Shown here: positions 28,391 to 37,250 of the stretch, in pieces
Position numbering within the stretch: position 1 is the stretch's first letter
How the letters are laid out: each line of letters opens with the position of its first letter
Origin: a bacterium
Lineage (GTDB): Bacteria; Desulfobacterota; Binatia; DP-6
DNA: 64,000 nt
Assembly (NCBI GenBank): GCA_026129405.1
Contig: JAHCID010000001.1
Span: forward strand, 213,237-277,236
Reading direction: 5' to 3'
Translations under genes and position numbers: made by a program
The notes under the pieces: model-generated
Seen by the model: only the letters and a program-made list of their open reading frames with translations
The model's database searches: none
What the model was told of the DNA's origin: nothing

Positions 28391-29512
28391 ATGACCGACC
28401 ACCCGATCATCTCCGCCGACTCGCACGTCACCGAGCCGCCGGGGACCTACCGCGACCGCATCGACCCCGCCTTCCGGGACCGCGCTCCGCGCCTCCACCA
28501 CATCGAGGGCGCCGGCGACGTGTTCCTCATCGACGGCATGAAGACGCCGGTGCCGATGGGCATCGTCGCCGCCGCCGGCAAGCCCGCGGAGGAGATCCGC
28601 ATCATGGGCACGCGCTTCGAGGACCTCCACCGCGGCGGCTGGGATCCGGCGGCGCGGCTCGGCGACCAGGACCGCGACGGCGTGGCCGCCGAGGTGATCT
28701 ACCCGACCGTCGGCATGGTCCTCTGCAACCATCCCGACGCCGACTACAAGAAGGCCTGCTTCGACGCCTACAACCTGTGGCTGGCGGAGTACTGCGCGCA
28801 CGCCCCGGCGCGGCTCCTCGGCGTCGGTCAGACGGCGGTGCGCACGCCCGCCGAGGGCATCCGCGACCTGGAGCGCATCGCGGCGCTCGGGCTGCGCGGC
28901 GTGATGATGCCCGGCAACCCCGTCGTCGACGACTACGACTCGCCCGCCTACGACGAGCTCTGGGAGGCGGCGATCGCGATCGGGCTGCCGCTCTCGTTCC
29001 ACATCCTGACGACGCGCGAGACGAGCCCGATCCGCGGCCCGAAGATGAACGCGTTTCTGGCCGTGATCCGCGGCTGCCAGGACATCATGGGCACGCTCGT
29101 CCTGGGCGGCGTCTTCGAGCGGCATCCGAAGCTCCGCGTCGCCTGCGTCGAGGCCGACGCGGGCTGGGTTCCGCACTACATGTACCGGATGGACCACGCC
29201 TGGAAGCGGCACCGGAACTGGCTGCCCGCGGGGCAGACGCTCTCGAAGCTGCCCTCGGAGTACTTCGCCGCCGGCGTCTACACCACGTTCCAGGACGACT
29301 GGGTCGCGTTCCGCAGCGTCGACATGCTCGACTGGCGCCGGCTCATGTGGGCCAACGACTTTCCGCACAGCGACTCGACGTGGCCCTGGTCGCAGCAGAT
29401 GCTCGCGGAGCACGCGGCGCCGCTGACGCCCGCGCAGCGGCGGGCGATCCTCTGCGACAACGTCGCGGAGCTGTACCGCATCGACGTGACGGCGCTCGGA
29501 CCGGCGTCCTGA
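28391..29512 (+). CDS. Amidohydrolase family 2 (ACMSD-like) metal-dependent hydrolase
   Basis: 373 residues. It starts 'HPIISADSHVTEPP' (Asp-x-His metal pair) and has 'EVIYPTVGM', 'FDAYNLWLAEYCAHAPARLLGVGQ', 'GLRGVMMPGNP', the histidine block 'LSFHILTT', 'FERHPKLRVACVEADAGWVPHYMYRMDHAWKRH' and 'LMWANDFPHSDSTWPWS' (Asp metal ligand). This is the amidohydrolase-2/aminocarboxymuconate-semialdehyde decarboxylase-like group, often linked to degradation of aromatic or terpenoid compounds. It follows the TetR gene by seven bases, so the pair is a regulated degradative unit. The substrate is unknown. Confidence 0.9.
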   Translation: MTDHPIISADSHVTEPPGTYRDRIDPAFRDRAPRLHHIEGAGDVFLIDGMKTPVPMGIVAAAGKPAEEIRIMGTRFEDLHRGGWDPAARLGDQDRDGVAAEVIYPTVGMVLCNHPDADYKKACFDAYNLWLAEYCAHAPARLLGVGQTAVRTPAEGIRDLERIAALGLRGVMMPGNPVVDDYDSPAYDELWEAAIAIGLPLSFHILTTRETSPIRGPKMNAFLAVIRGCQDIMGTLVLGGVFERHPKLRVACVEADAGWVPHYMYRMDHAWKRHRNWLPAGQTLSKLPSEYFAAGVYTTFQDDWVAFRSVDMLDWRRLMWANDFPHSDSTWPWSQQMLAEHAAPLTPAQRRAILCDNVAELYRIDVTALGPAS

Positions 29513-29874
29513 GCATGCCGTCGCGCGAAGGAGCCGGCGACACGGACCGGCCGTACCGCGGGGGGAGCGCCACGACCGGCCCGTGTCGACGGGACCGCCG
29601 TCGGAACGACGGCGACGTGCCGATTGCAGGCGGCGTGCCACGTGATCGGCCGCGATGCGCGGTCGCAGCGCGTCACCGATGCACACGCGGGAGGCGCCTT
29701 GCTGCCGTCGCGCCGATCAGCGGGGCGCCGATCGGTCGGCGCCGGCCTCGCGATGCGCGATCAGGTCGAGCAGCCCGTCGGCTTCCCACGCGCGATGCGT
29801 GCCCGCTCGGGGAGCATCCCGCCTTCGTCGCCCGTGATGCGCGCCGGCGCTAAAGGATACGGTCGCACACCGCC
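29513..29874. other. 362-base intergenic region
   Basis: No convincing gene. It holds an eight-base inverted repeat (CGACACGG 29538-29545, CCGTGTCG 29581-29588), then the hairpin at 29596-29614. The rest presumably includes the promoter of the membrane-protein gene at 29875, without recognisable boxes. Confidence 0.5.
29596..29614 (+). terminator. Hairpin downstream of the amidohydrolase gene
   Basis: CGCCGTCG and CGACGGCG with a GAA loop, 84 bases past the stop. It is a plausible terminator of the TetR-amidohydrolase unit. There is no T tract. Confidence 0.4.
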
Positions 29875-31740
29875 ATGCCCACTCCCGCCCCGCGGCGCCT
29901 GCCGCCCGCTCACGACGCGTTCGCGATCGCCGTCGCGCTCGGGCTCGGCTGGGCCTTCGCCCTGTGGGCGTGGGACCGGATCGTGCTGCCGTTCGCGAAT
30001 CCGCTCGGCATCGTCGGGCCGCTGACGCTGCGCGAGTTCAATCCGCTCAGCAACCTCGCGCGCTATCTCGTCTTCGTCCTCACGCCGGCGCTCCTCTACG
30101 CGACCCTCGCGGCGTTCGCCGGGCGGCGCGCCGCCCCGGCGGCGGCGGACGACGCGCCGGCGCGGCGCGCGGGCTCGGTCGCGCTCGCCGCCGCCGGATT
30201 CGCCCTCGTCGCCGCGGTGGCGAGCGGACTCGCCGTGCTGTCCCGTCCCTTCGCGGTGCAGCCCCTCGACTTCTTCCACACCGGCGAATGGCTGACCCCA
30301 GGCTGGAATTTCGCCGAGGGACGCGGCCTGTGGACGGGCTCGCTCTTCATCCACGGCGCGTTCTTCGACGCCGTCGGCACCACGCTCGCCTGGGACCTCT
30401 TCGGCGCGCGCACGATCGGCGCCGTGCAGGCGTTCAACGAGGGCTTGTCGCTCCTGATCGCCCCGAGCCTGGGCGTCGTCTTCGTGGCCCTCGCGCTGTG
30501 CGCGAGCCCGGGCCGGGGCAGCCCCGCCGCCTGGATATCCGCGGTGGTCCTCGTGCTGGTGGTGGCCGACGTCACCACCGTAAACACGCTCCAGACGCTC
30601 AACCGTCGCGACGTGCCGCTGCTCGTCGGCGTGGCGGCGTTCCTCTTCGGCATCCGTCTGCGCCGGCCGTCGGGCGTCTTCGTCGCCGGCACGTGCTCGG
30701 CGCTGGCGTTCTTCTATGCCATCGACCGCGGCGCCTACTTCACCGTCGCGACCGGGGCGACGGCGGTGCTCCTCTGGCTGCGCGAGCCGCGCGCCCTCGC
30801 ACGCACGATGCTGTGGGGCCTTGCGGGCCTGGTGCTCGGCTGGACCGTGTTCGCCGTCGCCGTCGGCCCGGCCGAGTTCCGCAGCTTCGTGGAGACGACC
30901 CGCTTCTTCATGGCGACGAAGGATCTCCTCGACAGCTACGTCTACCCGAAGCCCGTGCTGCTGCCGCCGAGCCTGCACGCGACGGCGCCCATGTGCATCG
31001 CCGTCCAGCTGCTGCTCGCGGCGCGCCTGCTGTGGCGCGGCGGCCCGCGCGAGACGGTGGCCGCACAGGTCCTCGTGGCGCTACTGGCGTTCGTCTACTT
31101 CCGCTCCGGCCTCGGCCGCTCCGACCCAGGCCACGTGCGCTACGCGAGCTTCTTCGCCGTCGTCGGCCTCGCCTACGCGCTCTGCAACCTCGCCGGCGAG
31201 GCGGTCGCGCGGCGGCCGGTGCTCGCGCGCAGCCTCGCGGGTGCCTTCGCGGCCGCGGCGCTCGCCGCCGGTCTGATGCTCTGGGTGCCCCGGGTCGACC
31301 TCGGCCGCGTCGTGACCGCCCCGGCACGGCTGCGGCAGCTCGCCGCCGCCCCGGACGACGCCTGGCTCACGCCGCTCGAGCGCCGCGTGCGCGATCGCCT
31401 CCGCGCCCTCACCGCCGACGACCCCTGCTTCTTCACGTTCACCAGCGAGGGCGCCTGGCCGTACCTCGTGAAGAAGCCGACCTGCGGGCGCTACTTCATC
31501 GTCTGGTTCGTGTCGGCGGCGCCGTTCCAGGCCGCCCTCCAGCACGATCTCGAGACCTGGCGCCCGTCGCACGTCCTGCTGCGCTCGCCCGGCTGGCCCA
31601 ACGCCATCGACGGCATCCCCAACGCCGCGCGGGTCCCGGCTCTGTACGCCGCGGTGACGAGCACGTATCACCCCGTCGAGGACATCGAGGGCTTCGTGAT
31701 CGGCCGCCGCGCCGACGCGCCGCAGCCCGACGGAGGATGA
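29875..31740 (+). CDS. Polytopic membrane protein, unknown function
   Basis: 621 residues with roughly 10-11 membrane segments spread over residues 15-460, then a soluble C-terminal part (about 470-621) containing three cysteines (DDPCFFTF, KPTCGRYF). The overall layout, with 'LDFFHTGEWLTPGWNFAEGRGLWTGSLFIHGAF' in a large extracytoplasmic loop and a periplasmic tail, resembles GT-C-fold glycosyltransferase-like proteins (PMT/ArnT style), but no clear catalytic Asp-rich loop stands out. Its stop lies immediately before the flavoprotein gene, so the two are probably co-transcribed. Function remains open. Confidence 0.75.
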   Translation: MPTPAPRRLPPAHDAFAIAVALGLGWAFALWAWDRIVLPFANPLGIVGPLTLREFNPLSNLARYLVFVLTPALLYATLAAFAGRRAAPAAADDAPARRAGSVALAAAGFALVAAVASGLAVLSRPFAVQPLDFFHTGEWLTPGWNFAEGRGLWTGSLFIHGAFFDAVGTTLAWDLFGARTIGAVQAFNEGLSLLIAPSLGVVFVALALCASPGRGSPAAWISAVVLVLVVADVTTVNTLQTLNRRDVPLLVGVAAFLFGIRLRRPSGVFVAGTCSALAFFYAIDRGAYFTVATGATAVLLWLREPRALARTMLWGLAGLVLGWTVFAVAVGPAEFRSFVETTRFFMATKDLLDSYVYPKPVLLPPSLHATAPMCIAVQLLLAARLLWRGGPRETVAAQVLVALLAFVYFRSGLGRSDPGHVRYASFFAVVGLAYALCNLAGEAVARRPVLARSLAGAFAAAALAAGLMLWVPRVDLGRVVTAPARLRQLAAAPDDAWLTPLERRVRDRLRALTADDPCFFTFTSEGAWPYLVKKPTCGRYFIVWFVSAAPFQAALQHDLETWRPSHVLLRSPGWPNAIDGIPNAARVPALYAAVTSTYHPVEDIEGFVIGRRADAPQPDGG

Positions 31741-31745
31741 CGCGG

Positions 31746-33206
31746 ATGGATCGCGACGTGGTGGTGATCGGCGCGGGGCCGGCGGGCCTCACGGCGGCGT
31801 ATCTCCTCGCCAAGGCGAGCCGGCGCGTGACCGTGCTCGAGGCCGACCCCGTCCACGTCGGCGGCATCGCCCGCACCGTCGAGCACCAGGGCTTTCGCTT
31901 CGACGTCGGCCCGCACCGCTTCTTCTCGAAGGCGGCCGAGGTCGAGGCGCTGTGGGACGAGCTGCTGCCGGGCGAGATGCTCTCGATCGACCGCCGCACC
32001 CGCATCCACTACCGCGGCCGCTACTTCAGCTACCCGCTCGACGCCACCGAGGCCCTGCGCCGCATGGGCGTGCGCGAGTCGGCGCTGGCCGGGCTGTCGT
32101 TCCTGCGCGCACAGGCCTTCCCGGTGCGCGATCCGCGCTCGTTCGAGGACTGGGTGTCGAACGCCTTCGGGCGCCGCCTCTTCGAGACCTTCTTCCGCAC
32201 CTACACCGAGAAGGTCTGGGGCATGCGCTGCACGGAGATCTCGGCCGACTGGGCCGCGCAGCGGATCAAGGGGCTGTCGCTCGGCACCGCCATCCGCAAC
32301 GCCGTCGTACCCAAGCGCGGGCCGCAGGCGGTGAAGTCGCTCATCGAGACGTTCCGCTATCCCCGGCGCGGCACCGGCACGATGTGGGAGGCCGCCGCGG
32401 AGCGCACGCGCCGGCTCGGCGGCGAGGTCCGGCTCGGCTGCCGCGTCACCGAGCTCACCCGCCTCGCCGACGGTTGGCGCGTCGGCTGGACCGGGCCCGA
32501 CGGAGCCCGCGCGGCCCTCACCGCGCCGGACGTGATCTCGTCGGCCGCGATGCGCGACCTGGCGCCGATGCTGGAATCGCAGCTGCACGGTCGCCACCAC
32601 GCCGAGGCGCTGCGCTACCGCGACTTCTGCACCGTCATCCTCTTCGTGCGCGACCGCGGGCTGTTCGACGATCACTGGCTCTACATCCATGACCCCGAGG
32701 TGCACGCGGCCCGTATCCAGAACTTCCGCTCCTGGTCCGAGGCGCTGATCCCACTCCCCGGCCACACCGCCCTCGGCATCGAGTACTTCTGCTTCGAGCA
32801 CGACGACCTCTGGGCCCGCAGCGACGCGCAGCTCGTCGCCCTCGCCACCTCGGAGGTCGAGACGCTGAAGCTGGTCGCGCCCGGCGACGTGGTCGGCGGC
32901 TGCGTCGAGCGGCAGCCGCGCGCCTACCCCGTGTACGACGCCGACTACGCGACGCACGTCGCCGCGCTACGCGACGAGCTGGCCGCACGCCTGCCGGGGC
33001 TGCACCTCGTCGGCCGCAACGGCATGCACCGCTACAACAACCAGGACCACGCCATGATGACGGCGATGCTCACGGTCGAGAACGTCCTCACCGGGGAGCC
33101 GCGCTGGGATCCGTGGCGGGTCAACCAGGACGCCGAGTACATCGAAGAGGACGCGGGCTGCGGCGCGAGCGGGCTGCGCCAGGTCCCGCAGCGCCTGCGC
33201 GCCTGA
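31746..33206 (+). CDS. FAD-dependent oxidoreductase, UDP-galactopyranose mutase/amine oxidase-like
   Basis: 486 residues. An earlier in-frame ATG at 31737 overlaps the previous stop, but GGAGG lies nine bases before the ATG at 31746, which I take as the start. The FAD motif 'DVVVIGAGPAGLTAAYLLAKASRRVTVLEAD' is at the N-terminus, followed by 'GGIARTVEHQGFRFDVGPHRFFSK'. Then come 'TFFRTYTEKVWGMRCTEISADWAAQRIKG' and a C-terminal 'LHLVGRNGMHRYNNQDHAMMTAM'. Such proteins sit in glycan and lipid-modification loci and act on unknown substrates. Co-transcription with the upstream polytopic membrane protein suggests a membrane-linked sugar or lipid modification. Confidence 0.85.
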   Translation: MDRDVVVIGAGPAGLTAAYLLAKASRRVTVLEADPVHVGGIARTVEHQGFRFDVGPHRFFSKAAEVEALWDELLPGEMLSIDRRTRIHYRGRYFSYPLDATEALRRMGVRESALAGLSFLRAQAFPVRDPRSFEDWVSNAFGRRLFETFFRTYTEKVWGMRCTEISADWAAQRIKGLSLGTAIRNAVVPKRGPQAVKSLIETFRYPRRGTGTMWEAAAERTRRLGGEVRLGCRVTELTRLADGWRVGWTGPDGARAALTAPDVISSAAMRDLAPMLESQLHGRHHAEALRYRDFCTVILFVRDRGLFDDHWLYIHDPEVHAARIQNFRSWSEALIPLPGHTALGIEYFCFEHDDLWARSDAQLVALATSEVETLKLVAPGDVVGGCVERQPRAYPVYDADYATHVAALRDELAARLPGLHLVGRNGMHRYNNQDHAMMTAMLTVENVLTGEPRWDPWRVNQDAEYIEEDAGCGASGLRQVPQRLRA

Positions 33207-33253
33207 GGCGCGCGTACTCGGGCTCGCGCCGCTGCCCCGACGATCCGCGCGGC

Positions 33254-33285
33254 GGCGCGGGGCGGCCGACCGGCCGCCCCGCGCC
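33254..33285. terminator. Bidirectional terminator between convergent genes
   Basis: A 14-base-pair stem (33254-33267 with 33272-33285) and GACC loop lie between the flavoprotein stop (33206) and the HtaA gene stop (33292). It can serve both strands. Confidence 0.75.
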
Positions 33286-33291
33286 CATGGT

Positions 33292-34410
33292 TCAGTTCGC
33301 CGGGGCGCCCGGGCAACCCGCCGGGGCCGGGTTGTTGGCGGCCTTGAAGCTCGATCCCGCCTTGAACGCGACCTTGCCGCCCGTGCCGAGGCAGAGCGAC
33401 GGTGCGCCGCCCGACGAGAAGACGACGGCGAGGTCCGTCGGCTGGCTCGCGAGCGAGTGCGCGAGCCCCGCGCCCTTGCCGCTGATCTTCAGCTGACCGT
33501 TCACGAGCGTGGCGCTCTTGATCGGGCCGACGAGCAGCTTCGAGTCGGCGTACTTGTAGCCGCTGACGACGCCCTTCTTCGCGATCGCCACCCAGTTCGA
33601 CGCCGGCAGCAGGTAGCTCCCGTCGAAGCCGTTGCTGACCACGCGGAGCGTGGCGCCGTCGGCCACCGGATCGAAGCTGGTGGCGACGACCGCGGCCTGC
33701 TTGCTCACCGCCACGGTGAGGCCGCGCTTCGCGGGCTTGCCGGCCGCGTCCTTCAGCAGCACCGTCTTCGACGCCACCGGCACGCCGGCCGGCGTCGACT
33801 CCTCGAAGGGCAGCACGATGGTCACCGGATCGAGCGCATCTCCGGCGCTGAGGAAGCCGCCGAGCGCCGTGGCCGCCTCGGCCGTCACGGCGCCGGCGCC
33901 GGTCGTCCAGGTGACCGTGGCCGGCGTCACCGCCGGCGGGCCGGTGAGCGGGAACGTCCCGATGACCGTGGTCACGTCGGTGTTGGTGCCACCGGGCAGC
34001 GTCACGTCGACGACGATGCGGCCCGACACGGTCACCTCGCCACCGGCGATCGTGAAGGACGGATCGATCAGGCTGAAGACGAAGAAGTGCGTGGGATGGC
34101 TGAAGACCACCGTACCCTGTCCGGTGACGCTCGCGGTCCCCGCCGACAGGCTGTAGCCGTAGGCCGCCGCCGTCCACCCGAAGACGCCGCTGGACGCGCC
34201 GATCTTCGGATCGCAGCCGCCCCGGGTGACGTTCGGATTCGGCGTACAGGTGGCGCCGGCGCCGGCCGTGATCGGCGGCGCGCCGGTACCGCTGTAGATG
34301 TAGGCGCGGAAGGCGCTGCGGAAGCCCCAGTCGATCTCGTCGGCCGACCAGGCGGGCGAGACGGCGGCCGCCGTGACGGCGAGCGCGAGGAGAGCAGGAC
34401 GGAAACGCAT
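33292..34410 (-). CDS. Secreted HtaA-domain (heme-binding-type) protein
   Basis: 372 residues with a signal peptide (1-22, ending WSA). The mature N-terminal domain (about 25-190) has HtaA features: 'IDWGFRSAFRAYIYSG', 'FGWTAAAYGYS', 'GTASVTGQGTVVFSHPTHFFVFSLIDPSFTIAGGEVTVSGRIVVDV'. HtaA domains bind heme through Tyr and His in actinobacterial heme uptake. The C-terminal half is a beta-rich tail with two cysteines and 'PVADGATLRVVSNGFDGSYLLPASNW', probably a separate domain. No heme transporter genes flank it, so uptake is not shown. No membrane anchor is visible. Confidence 0.7.
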   Translation of the reverse strand: MRFRPALLALAVTAAAVSPAWSADEIDWGFRSAFRAYIYSGTGAPPITAGAGATCTPNPNVTRGGCDPKIGASSGVFGWTAAAYGYSLSAGTASVTGQGTVVFSHPTHFFVFSLIDPSFTIAGGEVTVSGRIVVDVTLPGGTNTDVTTVIGTFPLTGPPAVTPATVTWTTGAGAVTAEAATALGGFLSAGDALDPVTIVLPFEESTPAGVPVASKTVLLKDAAGKPAKRGLTVAVSKQAAVVATSFDPVADGATLRVVSNGFDGSYLLPASNWVAIAKKGVVSGYKYADSKLLVGPIKSATLVNGQLKISGKGAGLAHSLASQPTDLAVVFSSGGAPSLCLGTGGKVAFKAGSSFKAANNPAPAGCPGAPAN

Positions 34411-34605
34411 CGTTCGACCCCTTTCGTGGCGGCGTCAGCCACTCGACCGGTGGTCGCAGACGCGCGTGTGATCGCGCCGCGGCAACGACGCGCTGCCCAC
34501 CGCTACTATGCCGGGGCGCGCGGCTCCATCGCTTTCGCGAGCCAGCGACGAGTTTCCGCGCACCGCCGAAAAACGTCCAAGCCGGATCCGCGTGCTCGAA
34601 ATCGC

Positions 34606-35598
34606 TCAGGCTGCCGGCGCCGGCGGCAGGTCCGGCACGAGGCTCGCGTAGGGCTGCACGGCGTGCCGCGTGCGCAGGGCGTCGAGCGGCTCGTCCCAGA
34701 CCTCGTGCCAGTCGACCAGCATCAGCGGCCGGGTCTGCCGGCCGTGGCGCCAGCCCTCGAGCATCACCTGGAGCACGACCGGCGCCACGGCGGGCGTGCG
34801 CACCACGGTGAGCGTGAACGCGGCGGCGAGGAAGTCGCGCGAGTAGTTGTGCCCGAACTGGGCGAGCTGGAAGCCCGAGATCGCGACCTCGTGCAGGGCG
34901 CTCGTGCTGTAGCCGCCGACCAGATGCAGTATCTCGTGCGTCTGCAGGATGCGCCGGCTGCTCGGGTCGATGGCGGGATGGAAGCCGACCACCGAGTCGG
35001 GATCGAGCACCTCGAGATCGAAGCCGTTGTCGACGATGAGCCGGTGGAACGCGTGGCCGAGCGTGCCCGGTGCACACCCCTCGACGTCGCCGAGGCGCGT
35101 GCGCGGCATGGGCGTCTTGCGGCTGAGCTCGGGCCACCCGGGATGCCCTTCCATGGCACGGGCGAGCGCGTCGCGGTGGGCCGGGGGATAGAGGGCCCCG
35201 AACGCCGCGATGCGAGGGGTGATGGTGGCCGGGTCGATGCCGTCCTCGGTGAGCTGCCACAGCGCAGCACCGAGCCCGTCCGGCAGGGTGGCCGGGGTCG
35301 CGAGGCGGGCGAGGGTCGCGGCGCCGGCGGGCGGTCCATCGAAGCGCAGCGGCGTGCCGTCGAGCCAGCGCGCGGCCATGTCGTCGTAGACGGCGATGGT
35401 CTCGTGCGGATCGATCCAGGCGACGCGCGCGAGCAGGACCGACGCCGCGAGCTGCTCGTCGAACACCGCCGGATCGACGGTGTCGCCGAGCTGCGGGTCG
35501 GCGGCGCACGACGCCGCGCGCAGCGGCGCGACGTCGGACGACGGGCGCGCGACGGCGTCCTCCCAGGCGGCGCGAAAGGCAGCGGGCACGATCGACAT
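34606..35598 (-). CDS. Coq4-family protein
   Basis: 330 residues. The Coq4 zinc motif (HxxxH, eleven residues, E) is present as HEILH...E within 'THEILHLVGGYSTSALHEVAISGFQLAQFGHN'. The N-terminal ~120 residues are extra relative to eukaryotic Coq4. Coq4 removes the C1 carboxyl group during ubiquinone synthesis, and bacterial homologues are scattered and mostly unstudied. In Coq4 the first part of the motif is usually HDxxH; here the Asp is Glu, which is noteworthy. No other quinone gene is in the window. Confidence 0.75.
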   Translation of the reverse strand: MSIVPAAFRAAWEDAVARPSSDVAPLRAASCAADPQLGDTVDPAVFDEQLAASVLLARVAWIDPHETIAVYDDMAARWLDGTPLRFDGPPAGAATLARLATPATLPDGLGAALWQLTEDGIDPATITPRIAAFGALYPPAHRDALARAMEGHPGWPELSRKTPMPRTRLGDVEGCAPGTLGHAFHRLIVDNGFDLEVLDPDSVVGFHPAIDPSSRRILQTHEILHLVGGYSTSALHEVAISGFQLAQFGHNYSRDFLAAAFTLTVVRTPAVAPVVLQVMLEGWRHGRQTRPLMLVDWHEVWDEPLDALRTRHAVQPYASLVPDLPPAPAA

Positions 35599-35687
35599 GC
35601 GAACGAACCTCGGCCAGATGGCGTCCCGCCGTCAACCGCGACGCGTCACCGCTTGCATGCCGGGCGCGGGCAGGGATCCCTGCGCCG

Positions 35688-37250
35688 ATGCATCGCCCGA
35701 TACGCACCGCGACCCTGCTCCTGCTGCTCGCCGCCGCGACCCACGCCGCCGATCCGGGGCAGAACCCCTGGTTCCGCGACGGCCGTGCCGCCGTCGCCCG
35801 GGCGCGCACCGAGGTCGGCACGACGAAGCGGGCCCGCAACGTCATCCTGTTCGTCGGCGACGGCATGGGCATCGCCACCGTCACCGCCGCGCGCATCCGT
35901 CAGGGCCAGCTCCGCGGCGGCACGGGCGAGGAGAACTTCCTCGCCTTCGAGCGCCTGCCGTTCACGGCGCTGTCGAAGACCTACAACACCGACTACCAGG
36001 TGCCCGACTCGGCGGGGACGATCACGGCGATGCTGACGGGCGTGAAGACGCGCGCCGGCGTGCTCGGCATCGACGACTCGATCGCCCGCGGCGACTTCGC
36101 CGGCACCGAGGCGGCGAGCGTGCCGACGCTGCTCGAGCGCGCCGAGGACGCCGGCCTGTGGACGGGCGTCGTCACCACGACGACGGTCACGCACGCGACG
36201 CCCGCCGGCACCTACGCCCACACCCCGGACCGCGACTGGGAGGGCGATGCGAAGATGCCCGAGGCGGCGCGCGCCGCCGGCTTCCCCGACATCGCCCGCC
36301 AGCTCGTCGAGTCCCCGCACGGCGACGGCCCCGAGATCGTGCTGGGCGGCGGCCGCGCCTTCTTCCAGCCGACGACGGCCGCCGATCCCGAATACCCCGA
36401 GCGCACGGGCACCCGCCTCGACGGTCGCGACCTCGTCGGCGAGTGGCAGGCGAAGCGCCCCGGCAGCGCCTACGTCTGGAACCGCGAGGGCCTCCTCGCC
36501 CTCGACCTCGGCCAGGCCACCCGCGTCCTCGGGCTCTTCGAGCCGAGCCACATGCAGTTCGAGGACGACCGCGCCCGCGACGCGGCGGGCGAGCCGTCGC
36601 TGTCCGAGATGACCGCGGCGGCCATCACGCTGCTGTCGCGCGCCCCGAAGGGCTACTTCCTGCTCGTCGAAGGCGGCCGCATCGACCACGGCCACCACGC
36701 CAGCAACGCCCACCGCGCGCTCGGCGACACGATCGAGCTGTCGAACGCCGTGCGCGTGGCGCTGGAGAAGACGCAGGGCACCGACACCCTGATCGTCGTC
36801 ACCGCCGACCACTCGCACACGCTCAGCATGGCGGGCTACCCGCGGCGCGGGAACCCGATCCTCGGCCTGGTCTCGGGCTCGTCCGGCGAGGGCGGTCCGA
36901 GCCCCGGCCCGGCGAAGGACCTCACCGGCAAGCCGTACACGACGCTCAGCTACGCCAACGGCCCCGGCTACCCCGGCGCCTCCGATTCGCAGCCCGAGGG
37001 CCCGAAGACGTTCCCGCACCCGGCGAAGTCGTTCCAGGGGGTCACCAGGGGTCGGCCGGACCTGACCCACGTCGACACGACGGCGCCCGGCTACCTGCAG
37101 GAGGCGACGGTGCCGCTCGGCTCGGAGACCCACGGCGGCGAGGACGTCGTCGTCTGGGCCGGCGGCCCGAGCGCGGCGCTGTTCCACGGCACCCGCGAGC
37201 AGAGCTACGTCTACCACGTCATGGCCGCGGCGCTGGGGCTCGATCGCTAG
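35688..37250 (+). CDS. Secreted alkaline phosphatase
   Basis: 520 residues with a signal peptide ending THA. The alkaline phosphatase metal and nucleophile motifs are intact: 'RNVILFVGDGMG' (Asp), 'VPDSAGTITAMLTGVKT' (catalytic Ser), 'FLLVEGGRIDHGHHASNAHRAL' (Asp, His ligands) and 'LIVVTADHSHTLS' (Asp, His). It hydrolyses phosphomonoesters in the periplasm or outside. A Gly/Pro-rich insert (about 395-440) precedes the last His ligand (ETHGGEDVVVW). Its stop codon shares CTAG with the stop of the convergent large secreted-protein gene. Confidence 0.93.
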   Translation: MHRPIRTATLLLLLAAATHAADPGQNPWFRDGRAAVARARTEVGTTKRARNVILFVGDGMGIATVTAARIRQGQLRGGTGEENFLAFERLPFTALSKTYNTDYQVPDSAGTITAMLTGVKTRAGVLGIDDSIARGDFAGTEAASVPTLLERAEDAGLWTGVVTTTTVTHATPAGTYAHTPDRDWEGDAKMPEAARAAGFPDIARQLVESPHGDGPEIVLGGGRAFFQPTTAADPEYPERTGTRLDGRDLVGEWQAKRPGSAYVWNREGLLALDLGQATRVLGLFEPSHMQFEDDRARDAAGEPSLSEMTAAAITLLSRAPKGYFLLVEGGRIDHGHHASNAHRALGDTIELSNAVRVALEKTQGTDTLIVVTADHSHTLSMAGYPRRGNPILGLVSGSSGEGGPSPGPAKDLTGKPYTTLSYANGPGYPGASDSQPEGPKTFPHPAKSFQGVTRGRPDLTHVDTTAPGYLQEATVPLGSETHGGEDVVVWAGGPSAALFHGTREQSYVYHVMAAALGLDR

